Program-made: the position numbers and the translations under genes
Notes under the pieces: model-generated
What the model was told of the DNA's origin: nothing
What the model saw: only the letters and a program-made list of their open reading frames with translations
Database searches by the model: none
From: Nostoc sp. CENA543
Lineage (GTDB): Bacteria; Cyanobacteriota; Cyanobacteriia; Cyanobacteriales; Nostocaceae
Direction: 5' to 3'
Assembly: GCF_002896875.1 (NCBI RefSeq)
Contig: NZ_CP023278.1
Location: 62,001 to 126,000, forward strand
DNA: 64,000 nt
Shown: positions 1-10,067 of the stretch, piece after piece
How the letters are laid out: every line of letters starts with the position of its first letter
How positions within the stretch are numbered: position 1 is the stretch's first letter

Positions 1-1217
1 TCGCAGGGGAAGCTGCTGTACCATTCTTTAGTATCTCCGGTTCAGAATTCGTAGAAATGTTTGTGGGTGTGGGTGCTTCTCGTGTCCGCGACTTATTCAA
101 GAAAGCCAAAGAAAATGCCCCTTGTCTAATATTCATTGATGAAATTGACGCAGTAGGTAGACAACGGGGTACAGGTATCGGTGGCGGTAACGATGAAAGA
201 GAACAAACCCTCAACCAGTTACTCACCGAAATGGATGGCTTTGAAGGTAACACAGGCATCATTATTATTGCTGCTACCAACCGTCCCGATGTCTTAGATG
301 CTGCTTTGCTACGTCCAGGACGTTTTGACAGACAGGTAATAGTTTACCCACCCGATATCAAAGGCCGCTTAGAAATTTTGCAAGTCCACGCACGCAATAA
401 AAAACTTGACCCCAGCATATCACTAGATGTGATTGCCCGCCGCACACCAGGATTTACCGGTGCAGACTTAGCCAACCTCCTCAATGAAGCCGCCATCCTC
501 ACCGCCAGAAGACGCAAAGAAGCCATCACCATGCTAGAAATTGATGATGCCATAGACAGAGTTGTAGCAGGGATGGAAAGGACACCCTTGGTGGACAGTA
601 AAAACAAACGTTTAGTTGCTTACCACGAAGTCGGACACGCCCTAGTCGGAACTTTATTAAAAGACCATGACCCCGTACAAAAAGTTACCATCATGCCACG
701 GGGACAAGCGTTGGGATTAACTTGGTTTACCCCCAACGAAGAACAAGGGTTAAAGTCTCGTTCCCAAATCAAAGCCGAAATTACCTCCACTTTAGGAGGT
801 CGCGCCGCCGAGGAAATTGTATTTGGCAAGCCAGAAGTAACAAACGGCGCAAGCAACGATTTGCAACACGTAACAGCAATGGCGCGGCAGATGGTAACAC
901 GTTTTGGGATGTCTGAATTAGGTTTATTATCCTTAGAAAATCAGAACAATGAAGTATTTTTAGGTCGAGACTGGATGAATAAATCAGAATATTCTGAGGA
1001 AATTGCCGCCAGAATTGATGCACAAGTTCGTGAAATCGTCAATGAATGTTATCAAAAAGCCAAAGAAATCTTGCAAGAAAACCGAGCATTATTAGAATAT
1101 CTCTCAGATTTCTTGGCAGACCAAGAAACCATTGATGGCGAATTATTCCGCAAAATTGTGCTGGAAAACAATAGACAAGTTACTAGTGACGAATTGACTC
1201 AAGTTGTGAGTTATTAG
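1..1217 (+). CDS. ftsH: FtsH ATP-dependent zinc metalloprotease, 5' end missing
   Basis: C-terminal part of a membrane-bound AAA+ zinc protease that degrades damaged membrane proteins, including photosystem II subunits in cyanobacteria. The reading frame is already open at base 3, so the gene starts outside the window. Visible are the pore-loop region ([11 protein letters not shown]), Walker B (IFIDEID), the second region of homology ([20 protein letters not shown]) and the zinc site HEVGHA. The C-terminal peptidase helices are complete and the stop is normal. The N-terminal membrane segments and Walker A lie upstream. A kinase carrying an FtsH-like periplasmic domain follows about 250 bp downstream on the same strand. 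Confidence 0.96.
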   Translation, partial: AGEAAVPFFSISGSEFVEMFVGVGASRVRDLFKKAKENAPCLIFIDEIDAVGRQRGTGIGGGNDEREQTLNQLLTEMDGFEGNTGIIIIAATNRPDVLDAALLRPGRFDRQVIVYPPDIKGRLEILQVHARNKKLDPSISLDVIARRTPGFTGADLANLLNEAAILTARRRKEAITMLEIDDAIDRVVAGMERTPLVDSKNKRLVAYHEVGHALVGTLLKDHDPVQKVTIMPRGQALGLTWFTPNEEQGLKSRSQIKAEITSTLGGRAAEEIVFGKPEVTNGASNDLQHVTAMARQMVTRFGMSELGLLSLENQNNEVFLGRDWMNKSEYSEEIAARIDAQVREIVNECYQKAKEILQENRALLEYLSDFLADQETIDGELFRKIVLENNRQVTSDELTQVVSY

Positions 1218-1231
1218 TCGATAGTCAGTAG

Positions 1232-1288
1232 GGGCGGGTTTTGTGAGAGATTCACACTCTCAAACAGATATTTTAGTCAAACCCGCCC
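1232..1288 (+). terminator. Long nested hairpin after ftsH
   Basis: Outer arms GGGCGGGTTT (1232-1241) and AAACCCGCCC (1279-1288) pair perfectly. An inner pair TGAGAG/CTCTCA lies between them. The position just after the ftsH stop fits a terminator or an mRNA 3' end structure. There is no strong T-run after it, so it could instead be a dispersed repeat. Confidence 0.5.
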
Positions 1289-1297
1289 TTATACCAA

Positions 1298-1328
1298 TTT
1301 TGGATTTTGGATTTTGGATTTTGGATTG
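1298..1328. repeat. Heptanucleotide tandem repeat (TTTTGGA)
   Basis: About four tandem copies of TTTTGGA. Short tandemly repeated repetitive (STRR) sequences of this kind are typical of Nostoc and Anabaena intergenic regions. Confidence 0.7.
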
Positions 1329-1467
1329 AAAGCCTAGATTACGCCGTGTGCAACTTTCTCTCAAACCTAACCCCCAACCCAAGAAAGCTTCAGAAAGTTT
1401 GCAGCACCTACTCAGAGTAAGTTGTACTTAAGCGATAATACATACACTTGCCTATAAAAGCACAGTT

Positions 1468-2808
1468 ATGACCTGCTGCCTAAATCCAGCTTGCCACAAC
1501 CCACCCCATCCCGACGGTGTAAATTTCTGTTCTAGCTGCGGTGTTCCCTTAACCGTGCTGAGAAACCGCTATCGCCCGGTGAAATCATTAGGTGGCGGAG
1601 GATTTGGTAAGACTTATTTAGCAGAAGACATCGACAAATTAAACGAGCCTTGTGTCATCAAGCAATTCGCACCGCAAGTCCAAGGAACAGGCGCACTCAA
1701 CAAAGCCACCGAACTATTTGAGCAAGAAGCCAAACGACTGCAACAGTTAGGCAAACATCCGCAAATTCCCACACTGTTAGCTTATTTCAATGAAGATAAT
1801 CGCCTTTATTTAGTGCAGGAGTTCATCGACGGGCAGAATTTATTAAAAGAATTACGAAATCAGGGAAATTTCACAGAGAAGCAAGTTAGAGAGTTATTGC
1901 AGGATTTATTGGATATTCTCAAAACAGTTCATCAACAAAAAGTCATTCACCGCGATATCAAACCAGAGAATATCATTCGTGACAGCAATGGGAAGTTGGT
2001 ACTGATTGATTTTGGTGCATCCAAACAACTGACATCAACGGTAATGACTTCACAAGGAACAACCATTGGTTCTTTTGGTTATGCACCACTAGAACAAATG
2101 CAGGGAGGTGAAGCGTACCCAGCCAGTGATTTATATAGCGTCGGTGCAACTTGTTTTCACTTGTTGAGTGGGATTCATCCTTGGGAATTGTGGAAGCGTC
2201 AAGGTTATGGTTGGGTTGGCAGTTGGAGACAGCATTTACAGCAACCAGTCAGTGAAGAATTTGGGCAAATACTAGATAAGTTACTCCACGAAGAACACCA
2301 GCAGCGTTATCAGTCGGCTCAAGAAGTAGTTTTACAAGCTTTAAATCCTTCACCACCTTCACAACGTCCCAATAAGCCATTCAATGCAACTCCATTATCA
2401 CGGCTACGAAGAGCAGTAAAGTACACGCTGCTATTTCTGCTATTTATTGTTTCCATTGCTGTTGTCACAGCTTTTTTTGATAAACAACCCCAACAAAGTG
2501 AAACATGGCGATATAGCCAGTTTATTCAAGAAGTAGAAAAAGGCAGAGTAGAAAAGGTTACTTTGAATGCAGATAGATCCAGAGCTATTGTCACTCCTAC
2601 AGAAGGTAACAAAAAAGTAGTTATCTTGATCAATGATCCAGATTTAATCAATACACTGACTGCCAAAGGCATTGATATTTCTGTTTTGCCACCCACTGAT
2701 GAAGAATTTTGGTTCAAGGTATTAGGCAGGTTATATTTCTATGTATTCCCTATATTATTTTTATTTGGCTTGTTTTTATTGCTCCGTCGCCCTAAAAATG
2801 GTCGATGA
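1468..2808 (+). CDS. Ser/Thr protein kinase fused to FtsH-like extracytoplasmic domain
   Basis: Predicted membrane-bound Ser/Thr kinase. Residues 3-24 hold four cysteines in the zinc-ribbon-like prefix (CCLNPAC...CSSCG) common on cyanobacterial kinases. The kinase domain follows, with a glycine loop GGGGFGKTY (about 41-49), the ATP-binding Lys in CVIKQF, the catalytic loop HRDIKPEN and the DFG motif IDFGASK. A membrane segment lies at about 317-336. Residues about 346-415 (WRYSQFIQEVEKGRVEKV...) resemble the periplasmic FtsH_ext domain at the N-terminus of FtsH, and a second membrane segment ends the protein. It sits directly after ftsH. I infer that it may respond to, or bind, the FtsH complex. 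The kinase call is secure; the FtsH_ext call is by pattern. Confidence 0.9.
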   Translation: MTCCLNPACHNPPHPDGVNFCSSCGVPLTVLRNRYRPVKSLGGGGFGKTYLAEDIDKLNEPCVIKQFAPQVQGTGALNKATELFEQEAKRLQQLGKHPQIPTLLAYFNEDNRLYLVQEFIDGQNLLKELRNQGNFTEKQVRELLQDLLDILKTVHQQKVIHRDIKPENIIRDSNGKLVLIDFGASKQLTSTVMTSQGTTIGSFGYAPLEQMQGGEAYPASDLYSVGATCFHLLSGIHPWELWKRQGYGWVGSWRQHLQQPVSEEFGQILDKLLHEEHQQRYQSAQEVVLQALNPSPPSQRPNKPFNATPLSRLRRAVKYTLLFLLFIVSIAVVTAFFDKQPQQSETWRYSQFIQEVEKGRVEKVTLNADRSRAIVTPTEGNKKVVILINDPDLINTLTAKGIDISVLPPTDEEFWFKVLGRLYFYVFPILFLFGLFLLLRRPKNGR

Positions 2809-2933
2809 AGTGAGTTCCGTAACCAGCACTACAAGCAAAGCCCTAGTCAGTTATGATTAATAGGTATTAGCGATCGCCATTAATATCACTCATGATAAAA
2901 TCACCCTAGCCAAAAATCAGCTAAAACCTCTGC

Positions 2934-3722
2934 GTGAAAACCGACAGCATATTTTATCGCCTATTCCAACAATTCCCCAGCATCTTCTTTGAACTAATTG
3001 ACAACCCTCCCGAAACTGCCAACATCTATCAATTTGCTTCCGTAGAAATCAAACAAACAGCCTTTAGAATTGACGGTGTATTTCTCCCCACCCAAGATGA
3101 AACCAAACCGATTTATTTTGTAGAAGTCCAATTTCAAGCAGATGCAGATATTTACCTGCGCTTGATTTCCGAAATTACCCTATACTTACGTCAAAACAAA
3201 CACGAAAATCCTTGGCGGGGAGTAGTAATTTATCCTCAAAGACAGATAGACATAGCATCAAAAGCAGATTTCTTGGAATTATTTGAGAGTCAACGCATCA
3301 AGGTAATTTACCTAGAGGAACTAGGTGAAACTACATCACTACCCATAGGCATTGCTACGATAAAATTAGTAATTGAGGCGGAAGATACAGCCATTAACAC
3401 AGCTAAGGAATTAATCAACCGCACCCAACAATCACAAAATTTACAACTGCCACAAAAACAATTACTAGAATTAATAGAGACAATCTTAGTTTATAAATTT
3501 CCGCAAATGAGTCGCCAGGAGATAGAAGCAATGTTTGGTTTAAGTGAGTTAAAACAAACACGGGTTTATCAAGAAGCTTTAGAAGAAGGTGAACAAAAAG
3601 GTAAACAGGAAGCCAAATTAGAAGCTATACCTAAACTCTTAGCACTGGGTTTAACTGTGGAACAAATAGCACAGGCTTTAGACTTAGATGTTACACAAGT
3701 CCAGCAAGTAGAAGGTTTATAA
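2934..3722 (+). CDS. Rpn/DUF2887 family PD-(D/E)XK nuclease-like protein
   Basis: This protein begins with the typical KTDSIFYRLFQQFPSIFFELI stretch of the cyanobacterial Rpn-like family (recombination-promoting nuclease / putative transposase). The nuclease-like core includes D at RIDGVF and E-x-Q at FVEVQFQ. The C-terminus has the usual charged helix (EEGEQKGKQEAKLEA) followed by a helix-turn-helix-like tail (LTVEQIAQALDL). The start is a GTG at 2934. Members are abundant and mobile in cyanobacteria, and their cellular role is poorly known. Its 3' end is duplicated just downstream. Confidence 0.8.
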   Translation: MKTDSIFYRLFQQFPSIFFELIDNPPETANIYQFASVEIKQTAFRIDGVFLPTQDETKPIYFVEVQFQADADIYLRLISEITLYLRQNKHENPWRGVVIYPQRQIDIASKADFLELFESQRIKVIYLEELGETTSLPIGIATIKLVIEAEDTAINTAKELINRTQQSQNLQLPQKQLLELIETILVYKFPQMSRQEIEAMFGLSELKQTRVYQEALEEGEQKGKQEAKLEAIPKLLALGLTVEQIAQALDLDVTQVQQVEGL

Positions 3723-3732
3723 ATTTCCGTAA

Positions 3733-3939
3733 ACTAGTCGCCAGGAGATAGAAGCAATGTTTGGTTTAAGCGAGTTAAAACAAACACGGGTTTATCAAGA
3801 AGGTAAACTGGAAGGTAAACAGGAAGCCAAATTAGAAGCTATACCTAAACTGTTAGCATTGGGTTCAACTGTAGAACAGATAGTACAGGCTTTAGACTTA
3901 GAGACTGCACAAGTCCAGCAAGCGATTCCAAATGAATAA
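3733..3939 (+). pseudogene. Duplicated 3' fragment of the Rpn-like gene
   Basis: The segment from about 3736 repeats the end of the preceding gene almost base for base (AGTCGCCAGGAGATAGAAGC in both). It encodes MFGLSELKQTRVYQEGKLEGK... and the same LTVEQ-like tail. It carries only the C-terminal 60 residues, with no nuclease core. It is best read as a partial tandem duplication, not a functional gene. Confidence 0.75.
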
Positions 3940-3955
3940 TCATATTACATCTCAA

Positions 3956-3991
3956 AAACCCGACTATTAACAAAGGTCGGGTTTATTTTTG
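3956..3991 (+). terminator. Rho-independent terminator after Rpn-like gene
   Basis: Nine-base arms AAACCCGAC (3956-3964) and GTCGGGTTT (3976-3984) with an 11-nt loop, followed by ATTTTTG. Confidence 0.8.
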
Positions 3992-4961
3992 TTCATTAAT
4001 ACAGTCAATGACAAAGGATTTCTATTTTCCTGATCTTTCTCACATCCTCACCAAACAAATACTCAATTCCTCATATCTTCAGGTATTTAAACCTAGAATA
4101 AAAACAGAAAAAAAGTTGAAATTATTGAAAATAATCTGCATTAATAATCTTATGTCCGAGAATCTATAAAGCTTGATATATATGAGTTACGAACATTATT
4201 GACCATCATTTTTAATTAATAATTAAAAAAATATAAATTGCATTTTTATCTAAAAAAAAATGATATGTTGGATACAGAATTGAATTTCGCACGTATCTGG
4301 AGTAGTACAACGTAATCTACTCCAGTTTTTCCCTCCTAAATCCCTTGTAAATCAAGACTTTGAACAGTAATTCAGGAGGGTTTGAGTACAAAATTGTATA
4401 GTCACAAATCAGCCCAAACAGCCCTCAAACCTTTGCTGTGATTGGGTTACATATGAGTACAACTAAATCCTGAACCCCTTTCCATAAATACTCGTACCCC
4501 AATTAGAAAATACTAGAACCTCTACCCAAAAATATTTTTTTAATTCTTGTAAACACCTCAAAATCATGTTTTTAGATTTTGAGTATTCCCTTAATAAATC
4601 CAATAAATTCTATTCCAGAGTGTTGCGTCGTGACTGTCAAAGACGACTGCTATAAATCTTATATCGCCAATCACTTAACGCTTCTACACAAAACAAAAGC
4701 GAAAAGTGAGTGGAGGGATGAGATAGCACTATGCCTTCACGAATAGAAGTCGCGGCTGGACACACATTCTACCAACAACTCAAAGTTGACACACACCAGC
4801 CGAAACCCCAGGACTTCATAACCTGCCATACTGAGCGAAACACCTTAAATAAGTGTAATAGCGATCGCTACAGATAAAACTGTTGCGGGCAGTGTGACAG
4901 CCTCGACTTCATTCTTCATCTCCCACAGTGGCAGCTAGTCCACCGACCTTTGCGAAATTCA
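3992..4961 (+). other. Gene-free region upstream of nifB
   Basis: About 970 bp without a credible ORF. The left half is very AT-rich with long A and T runs. It contains a strong terminator-like hairpin at 4297-4330. Right after that is a possible longer pairing of CCCTCCT (4331-4337) with AGGAGGG (4374-4380). A HIP1 site (GCGATCGC) lies near 4862. The nifB promoter and leader should lie here, but I could not place a transcription start or a convincing NtcA or CnfR site. Confidence 0.6.
4297..4330 (+). terminator. Orphan Rho-independent terminator upstream of nifB
   Basis: Perfect 9-bp stem CTGGAGTAG (4297-4305) / CTACTCCAG (4317-4325) with an 11-nt loop, followed immediately by TTTTT. No ORF ends near it, and the previous gene already has its own terminator at 3956-3991. 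It may end a small RNA or act in a leader. Confidence 0.7.
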
Positions 4962-6407
4962 ATGACACCACCAGTTACAGGCTCTTCCGTTACTGAATCG
5001 ACACCTACCCAAGCAAAATCAGGTGGTTGCGGATGCAACAGCAACAGCAGCGCCACCGTGGAAATGGATGAAAAGCTCAAAGAACGTATTGCTAAACATC
5101 CTTGCTATAGCGAAGAAGCTCATCATCATTACGCCAGGATGCACGTTGCAGTAGCTCCCGCCTGTAACATTCAGTGCAACTACTGTAATCGTAAATATGA
5201 CTGCGCTAACGAAAGTCGTCCTGGAGTAGTCAGCGAACTACTCACACCCGAAGAAGCCGCCCACAAAGTTCTAGTTATCGCCGGCAAAATTCCTCAAATG
5301 ACCGTTTTAGGAATTGCTGGCCCTGGCGATCCTTTAGCGAATCCAGAAAAGACTTTTCGCACCTTTGAGTTGATTGCAGACAAAGCCCCAGATATTAAGC
5401 TGTGTCTCTCAACCAATGGTTTGATGCTTTCAGAACATATTGATCGTATTAAACAACTGAATATAGATCACGTTACAATTACTTTCAACACTATTGACCC
5501 TGAAATCGGCGCGCAGATTTATTCCTGGGTTCACTACAAACGCAAACGTTACAGAGGCATAGAAGGCGCGAAACTTCTCCTAGAAAAGCAACTAGAAGGC
5601 TTACAAGCTCTCAAAGAAGCTGATATCTTGTGCAAAGTTAACTCCGTGATGATTCCCGGCATTAACGACCAACACCTAGTGGAAGTCAACAAAGTCATTC
5701 GGGAAAACGGTGCATTTCTGCACAATATCATGCCCCTAATTTCTGCACCAGAACATGGTACATACTTCGGCTTAACCGGTCAACGCGGCCCCACACAAAA
5801 AGAACTTAAGTCAGTTCAAGACCAATGTGCTGGCAACATGAAAATGATGCGCCATTGCCGCCAGTGCCGTGCCGATGCTGTAGGCTTATTAGGAGAAGAC
5901 CGCAGCCAAGAATTTACCAAAGATAAATTCCTGGAAATGCCCGCAGAATACGACTTCGACAAACGCCAAGAAGTCCACGCAGGTATTGAGAAATTTAGAG
6001 AAGAACTCAAAACCGCCAAAGAAAAAGTATTAGCTAACAAACAACAAGCTGCTAATAGTCCCAAAATTCTAGTTGCAGTCGCCACCAAAGGCGGCGGCTT
6101 AGTTAACCAACACTTCGGTCACGCCAAAGAATTCCAAGTTTACGAAGTGGATGGGACTGAAGTTCGGTTCATCAGTCACCGTAAGGTAGACCATTATTGT
6201 CAAGGTGGATACGGCGAAGCTGCCACATTTGACAATATTGTGAAAACAATCGCAGATTGCAAAGCAGTTTTAGTTGCCAAAATTGGCGAATCCCCCAAAG
6301 AAAAACTGCTCCAAGCTGGCATACAGACTGTAGAAGCTTACGACGTGATTGAGAAAGTTGCTTTAGAGTTTCACGAACAATACGTCAAGGAAGGAAATAA
6401 GGACTAG
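4962..6407 (+). CDS. nifB: Nitrogenase cofactor biosynthesis protein NifB
   Basis: Radical-SAM enzyme that makes NifB-co, the Fe-S-C core of FeMo-cofactor. The N-terminus has a GGCGCNS cysteine stretch. The radical-SAM motif CNIQCNYC (CX3CX2C) lies at about residues 67-74, with further cysteines nearby (RKYDC) and the CRQC motif. The C-terminal part, from about residue 365, is a NifX/dinitrogenase-cofactor-like domain ([20 protein letters not shown]). ATG at 4962 gives MTPPVTGSS...; an in-frame TTG at 4950 is a less likely start. It is the first gene of the nif run and is followed by fdxN. Confidence 0.98.
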   Translation: MTPPVTGSSVTESTPTQAKSGGCGCNSNSSATVEMDEKLKERIAKHPCYSEEAHHHYARMHVAVAPACNIQCNYCNRKYDCANESRPGVVSELLTPEEAAHKVLVIAGKIPQMTVLGIAGPGDPLANPEKTFRTFELIADKAPDIKLCLSTNGLMLSEHIDRIKQLNIDHVTITFNTIDPEIGAQIYSWVHYKRKRYRGIEGAKLLLEKQLEGLQALKEADILCKVNSVMIPGINDQHLVEVNKVIRENGAFLHNIMPLISAPEHGTYFGLTGQRGPTQKELKSVQDQCAGNMKMMRHCRQCRADAVGLLGEDRSQEFTKDKFLEMPAEYDFDKRQEVHAGIEKFREELKTAKEKVLANKQQAANSPKILVAVATKGGGLVNQHFGHAKEFQVYEVDGTEVRFISHRKVDHYCQGGYGEAATFDNIVKTIADCKAVLVAKIGESPKEKLLQAGIQTVEAYDVIEKVALEFHEQYVKEGNKD

Positions 6408-6495
6408 GAACTAGGGACTAGGGACTGGGTAAGATGTTTTCCCAGTACCCAGTACCCAATCCCCAGTACCCAATCCCCAATCCCCAATCCCCATC
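6408..6495. repeat. STRR-type tandem repeats between nifB and fdxN
   Basis: Tandem GGGACTA units on the left and CCCAGTA/CCCAATC units on the right. The two halves are roughly complementary, so the transcript could form a stem between nifB and fdxN. Confidence 0.65.
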
Positions 6496-6508
6496 AAGGA
6501 GAATAGTC

Positions 6509-6859
6509 ATGGCTTACACAATTACTGGCCAATGTATTTCCTGCAAGCTTTGTCTGTCTGTATGTCCCACTGATGCAATCAAAGTTGGTGAAGACGGTAA
6601 GCGGTGGATTGACCCCGAATTATGCACAAATTGTGTTGGCAGCATCCACACCGTCCCACAATGTAAAGCTGGTTGTCCCACCTGTGATGGTTGCGTTAAA
6701 GTGCCTAGCGATTATTGGGAAAGTTGGTTTGCTAAATATAACCGAGTTATAGCGAAATTGACAAAAAAACAAGACTATTGGGAACGTTGGTTTAATTGTT
6801 ATTCTCAGAAATATTCCGAACAATTACAAAAGCATCAGGGTGAAATCTTAGGGGTATAA
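6509..6859 (+). CDS. fdxN: Bacterial-type 2[4Fe-4S] ferredoxin FdxN
   Basis: Small electron carrier encoded within the nif cluster. Cluster-binding cysteines are in CISCKLCLSVCP near the N-terminus and CTNC...CKAGCPTCDGC in the second half. A C-terminal extension rich in W and Y follows. ATG at 6509 is chosen because AAGGAG lies 8-13 bases upstream and the protein then starts MAYTITGQC as in relatives. The gene is continuous here; in Anabaena PCC 7120 it is interrupted by a large element. It ends 2 bp before nifS. Confidence 0.95.
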   Translation: MAYTITGQCISCKLCLSVCPTDAIKVGEDGKRWIDPELCTNCVGSIHTVPQCKAGCPTCDGCVKVPSDYWESWFAKYNRVIAKLTKKQDYWERWFNCYSQKYSEQLQKHQGEILGV

Positions 6860-6861
6860 AC

Positions 6862-8064
6862 ATGAGTGTTATTTATTTGGATAATAATGCTACCACTAAG
6901 GTAGACCCAGCAGTTGTAGAGGCTATCATGCCCTACTTGACCGAATATTACGGTAATCCATCTAGTATGCACACCTTCGGCGGGCAACTGGCCAAGGCTG
7001 TGAGAACAGCGAGAGAACAAGTTGCAGCCCTATTGGGTGCTGATGAATCGGAAATTGTCTTTACAAGTTGTGGAACTGAAGGTGATAATGCTGCTATTCG
7101 CGCCGCCTTATTAGCCCAACCCGAAAAACGCCACATCATCACCACCCAAGTTGAACACCCCGCAGTCCTCAATGTCTGCAAACAATTAGAAACCCAAGGC
7201 TATAGTGTTACATATCTGTCTGTAAATCGTCAGGGGCAATTGGATCTAGATGAACTAGAAGCCTCGTTGACAGGTAACACCGCCCTGGTGACGATTATGT
7301 ATGCCAACAACGAAACCGGAACTGTATTCCCCATTGAGCAGATTGGGATGCGGGTGAAGGACAAGGGCGCGATTTTCCATGTAGACGCAGTGCAAGCAGT
7401 AGGTAAGATACCTCTGAATATGAAGACCAGCACCATAGATATGTTAACTATGTCTGGTCATAAAATTCACGCTCCTAAAGGTATTGGTGCATTATATGTG
7501 CGCCGTGGCGTGAGATTCCGTCCCTTGCTGCTTGGTGGACACCAAGAAAGAGGCCGACGCGCAGGGACAGAGAACGTACCAGGAATTATCGGCTTAGGGA
7601 AAGCAGCAGAGTTAGAAATGCTGCATTTAGAAGAAGCGACTAAGAGAGAAAAACGGCTGCGCGATCGCCTCGAACAAACCTTACTCGCTAAGATTCCTGA
7701 GTGTGAAGTTAATGGTGACATTACGCAGAGATTGCCTAACACCACTAACATCGGATTTAAATACATTGAAGGCGAAGCAATCCTGCTCTTATTAAATAAA
7801 TATGGCATCTGTGCCTCATCTGGTTCGGCTTGTACCTCTGGGTCGCTGGAACCGTCCCACGTCCTCCGGGCAATGGGTTTACCATACACCACCCTCCACG
7901 GTTCGATTCGCTTTAGTCTTTGCCGCTACACTACGGAAGCTGAAATCGATCGCGTCATCGAAGTCATGCCCGAAATTGTCGAACGCCTCCGCGCTCTCTC
8001 GCCCTTCAAAAATGACGAAGCGGGTTGGCTGCAAGCACAAGAACAAACATTGGCTCATAGGTAA
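6862..8064 (+). CDS. nifS: Cysteine desulfurase NifS
   Basis: PLP enzyme that takes sulfur from cysteine for nitrogenase Fe-S cluster assembly on NifU. It starts MSVIYLDNNATTKVDP, has the PLP-binding Lys in SGHKIHAPKG and the persulfide Cys in SSGSACTSG. Length (400 aa) is normal. It follows fdxN closely and precedes nifU, its scaffold partner. Confidence 0.98.
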   Translation: MSVIYLDNNATTKVDPAVVEAIMPYLTEYYGNPSSMHTFGGQLAKAVRTAREQVAALLGADESEIVFTSCGTEGDNAAIRAALLAQPEKRHIITTQVEHPAVLNVCKQLETQGYSVTYLSVNRQGQLDLDELEASLTGNTALVTIMYANNETGTVFPIEQIGMRVKDKGAIFHVDAVQAVGKIPLNMKTSTIDMLTMSGHKIHAPKGIGALYVRRGVRFRPLLLGGHQERGRRAGTENVPGIIGLGKAAELEMLHLEEATKREKRLRDRLEQTLLAKIPECEVNGDITQRLPNTTNIGFKYIEGEAILLLLNKYGICASSGSACTSGSLEPSHVLRAMGLPYTTLHGSIRFSLCRYTTEAEIDRVIEVMPEIVERLRALSPFKNDEAGWLQAQEQTLAHR

Positions 8065-8065
8065 G

Positions 8066-8190
8066 GGACTGGGGACTGGGGACTAGGGACTGGGGACTAG
8101 GCAAGAGTTTTCCCAGTACCCGATCCCCAATCACCAATCCCCAATCCCCAAGCCAGCAATCCAAAATCCAAAATCTAAAATCCAAAATAG
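8066..8190. repeat. STRR-type repeats between nifS and nifU
   Basis: Tandem GGGGACT/GGGACTA units are followed by CCCCAAT units and then AAAATCC units. The first two blocks are partly complementary, as in the nifB-fdxN gap, and may fold in the mRNA. Confidence 0.65.
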
Positions 8191-8193
8191 GCC

Positions 8194-9096
8194 ATGTGGG
8201 ACTACACAGATAAAGTATTAGAACTGTTTTACGATCCCAAGAATCAGGGAGTCATCGAAGAAAACGGCGAACCTGGCGTGAAGGTTGCCACCGGTGAAGT
8301 AGGGAGTATTGCTTGCGGTGATGCGCTGAGATTGCACATCAAGGTTGAAGTCGCAACTGATAAGATTCTGGACTCTCGCTTCCAAACTTTTGGCTGCACC
8401 AGTGCGATCGCTTCTTCAAGTGCCTTAACCGAAATGATTAAGGGTCTGACCTTAGATGAAGCTCTGAAAGTAACAAATAAAGACATTGCTAATTACCTCG
8501 GTGGCTTGCCAGAAGCTAAAATGCACTGCTCTGTGATGGGGCAAGAAGCTCTAGAAGCTGCTATCTATAACTATCGTGGCATTCCTCTGGCTGCCCACGA
8601 TGACGATGATGAAGGGGCTTTAGTTTGCACTTGCTTTGGTGTTAGTGAAAACAAAGTTCGTCGCGTCGTGATCGAAAATAACCTTACCAGTGCGGAACAA
8701 GTAACAAATTACATCAAAGCTGGTGGCGGATGCGGTTCCTGTCTCGCTAAAATTGATGATATCATTAAAGATGTAAAGGAAAAGAACGCCGTAACGAATC
8801 TCAACACAAATAGCGTAACTCCAGCGAAAGAAATACCTATTTCTGGGCAAAAACGACCCTTAACCAGCGTCCAAAAAATTGCCCTCATCCAAAAAGTATT
8901 AGATGAAGAAGTTAGACCCGTCTTGATAGCCGATGGTGGAGATGTAGAACTCTACGACTTAGACGGTGATATTGTCAAAGTAGTGCTGCAAGGCGCGTGT
9001 GGTTCTTGTGCCAGCTCTACAGCCACATTAAAGATAGCAGTTGAATCAAGATTACGCGATCGCGTCAGCCCCACTCTAGTAGTAGAAGCAGTCTAG
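8194..9096 (+). CDS. nifU: Fe-S cluster scaffold protein NifU
   Basis: Three-domain scaffold that assembles clusters for nitrogenase. The N-terminal IscU-like domain (about 1-125) has the cysteines in IACGD, FGCTSA and MHCSV. The central BFD-like [2Fe-2S] domain has CTCFG and GCGSC (about 147-190). The C-terminal NifU/Nfu domain has GACGSCASS (about 270). The length of 300 aa is the full form. It lies directly upstream of nifH. Confidence 0.98.
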   Translation: MWDYTDKVLELFYDPKNQGVIEENGEPGVKVATGEVGSIACGDALRLHIKVEVATDKILDSRFQTFGCTSAIASSSALTEMIKGLTLDEALKVTNKDIANYLGGLPEAKMHCSVMGQEALEAAIYNYRGIPLAAHDDDDEGALVCTCFGVSENKVRRVVIENNLTSAEQVTNYIKAGGGCGSCLAKIDDIIKDVKEKNAVTNLNTNSVTPAKEIPISGQKRPLTSVQKIALIQKVLDEEVRPVLIADGGDVELYDLDGDIVKVVLQGACGSCASSTATLKIAVESRLRDRVSPTLVVEAV

Positions 9097-9101
9097 TAAA
9101 A

Positions 9102-9134
9102 GAGTCAACAGTCAATAGTCAACAGTCAATAGTG
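9102..9134. repeat. STRR-type repeat downstream of nifU
   Basis: Tandem AGTCAACAGTCAAT units in the nifU-nifH gap. The rest of the gap (9135-9357) holds two HIP1-like sites and presumably the nifH promoter, which I cannot pinpoint. Confidence 0.5.
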
Positions 9135-9342
9135 AAAAATAAATAGCTTTGGACTTTGGACTATTACTCTGGACTAAATCAAGAACTTTCACAACTACAT
9201 AACGAACGATCATGAGTACAAATTCTAGCTTGTTTTCCGTAGAGCGATCGCCCCCCTTCGGCGACGTTCTACCAAACCTCACAGCCATAGCTCAACAGGC
9301 GTGAGATCCAAACACAAAGACCGACCAACTAACCAACACTAG

Positions 9343-9855
<513 letters not shown>

Positions 9856-10067
9856 TAATTTTTCCCTGATGAGAGTTAATTAAAATTAGCAGTTTACTTT
9901 ATTTTTATGGTTATATTTACCCTATATTATCCCTAAAGTCAATATCAATACATAATCTTTGATGAATAATTTACACAATTTGTATAACTTACGTATGAGT
10001 AACCAAAATAGAAGTTATATTTGTATAATACTTAGATTAGTGTTTTCCCGAAAACTTGCTTTTATAA

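Noticed and set aside
4297-4325. NtcA-type site GTA-N8-TAC in the nifB upstream region
   Set aside because: The GTA and TAC in GTACAACGTAATCTAC are spaced by 10, not 8, and the segment is the arm and loop of a terminator hairpin.
6509-6859. An excision element in fdxN, as in Anabaena PCC 7120
   Set aside because: fdxN is continuous here, with a full set of cysteines and no repeat-bounded insert.
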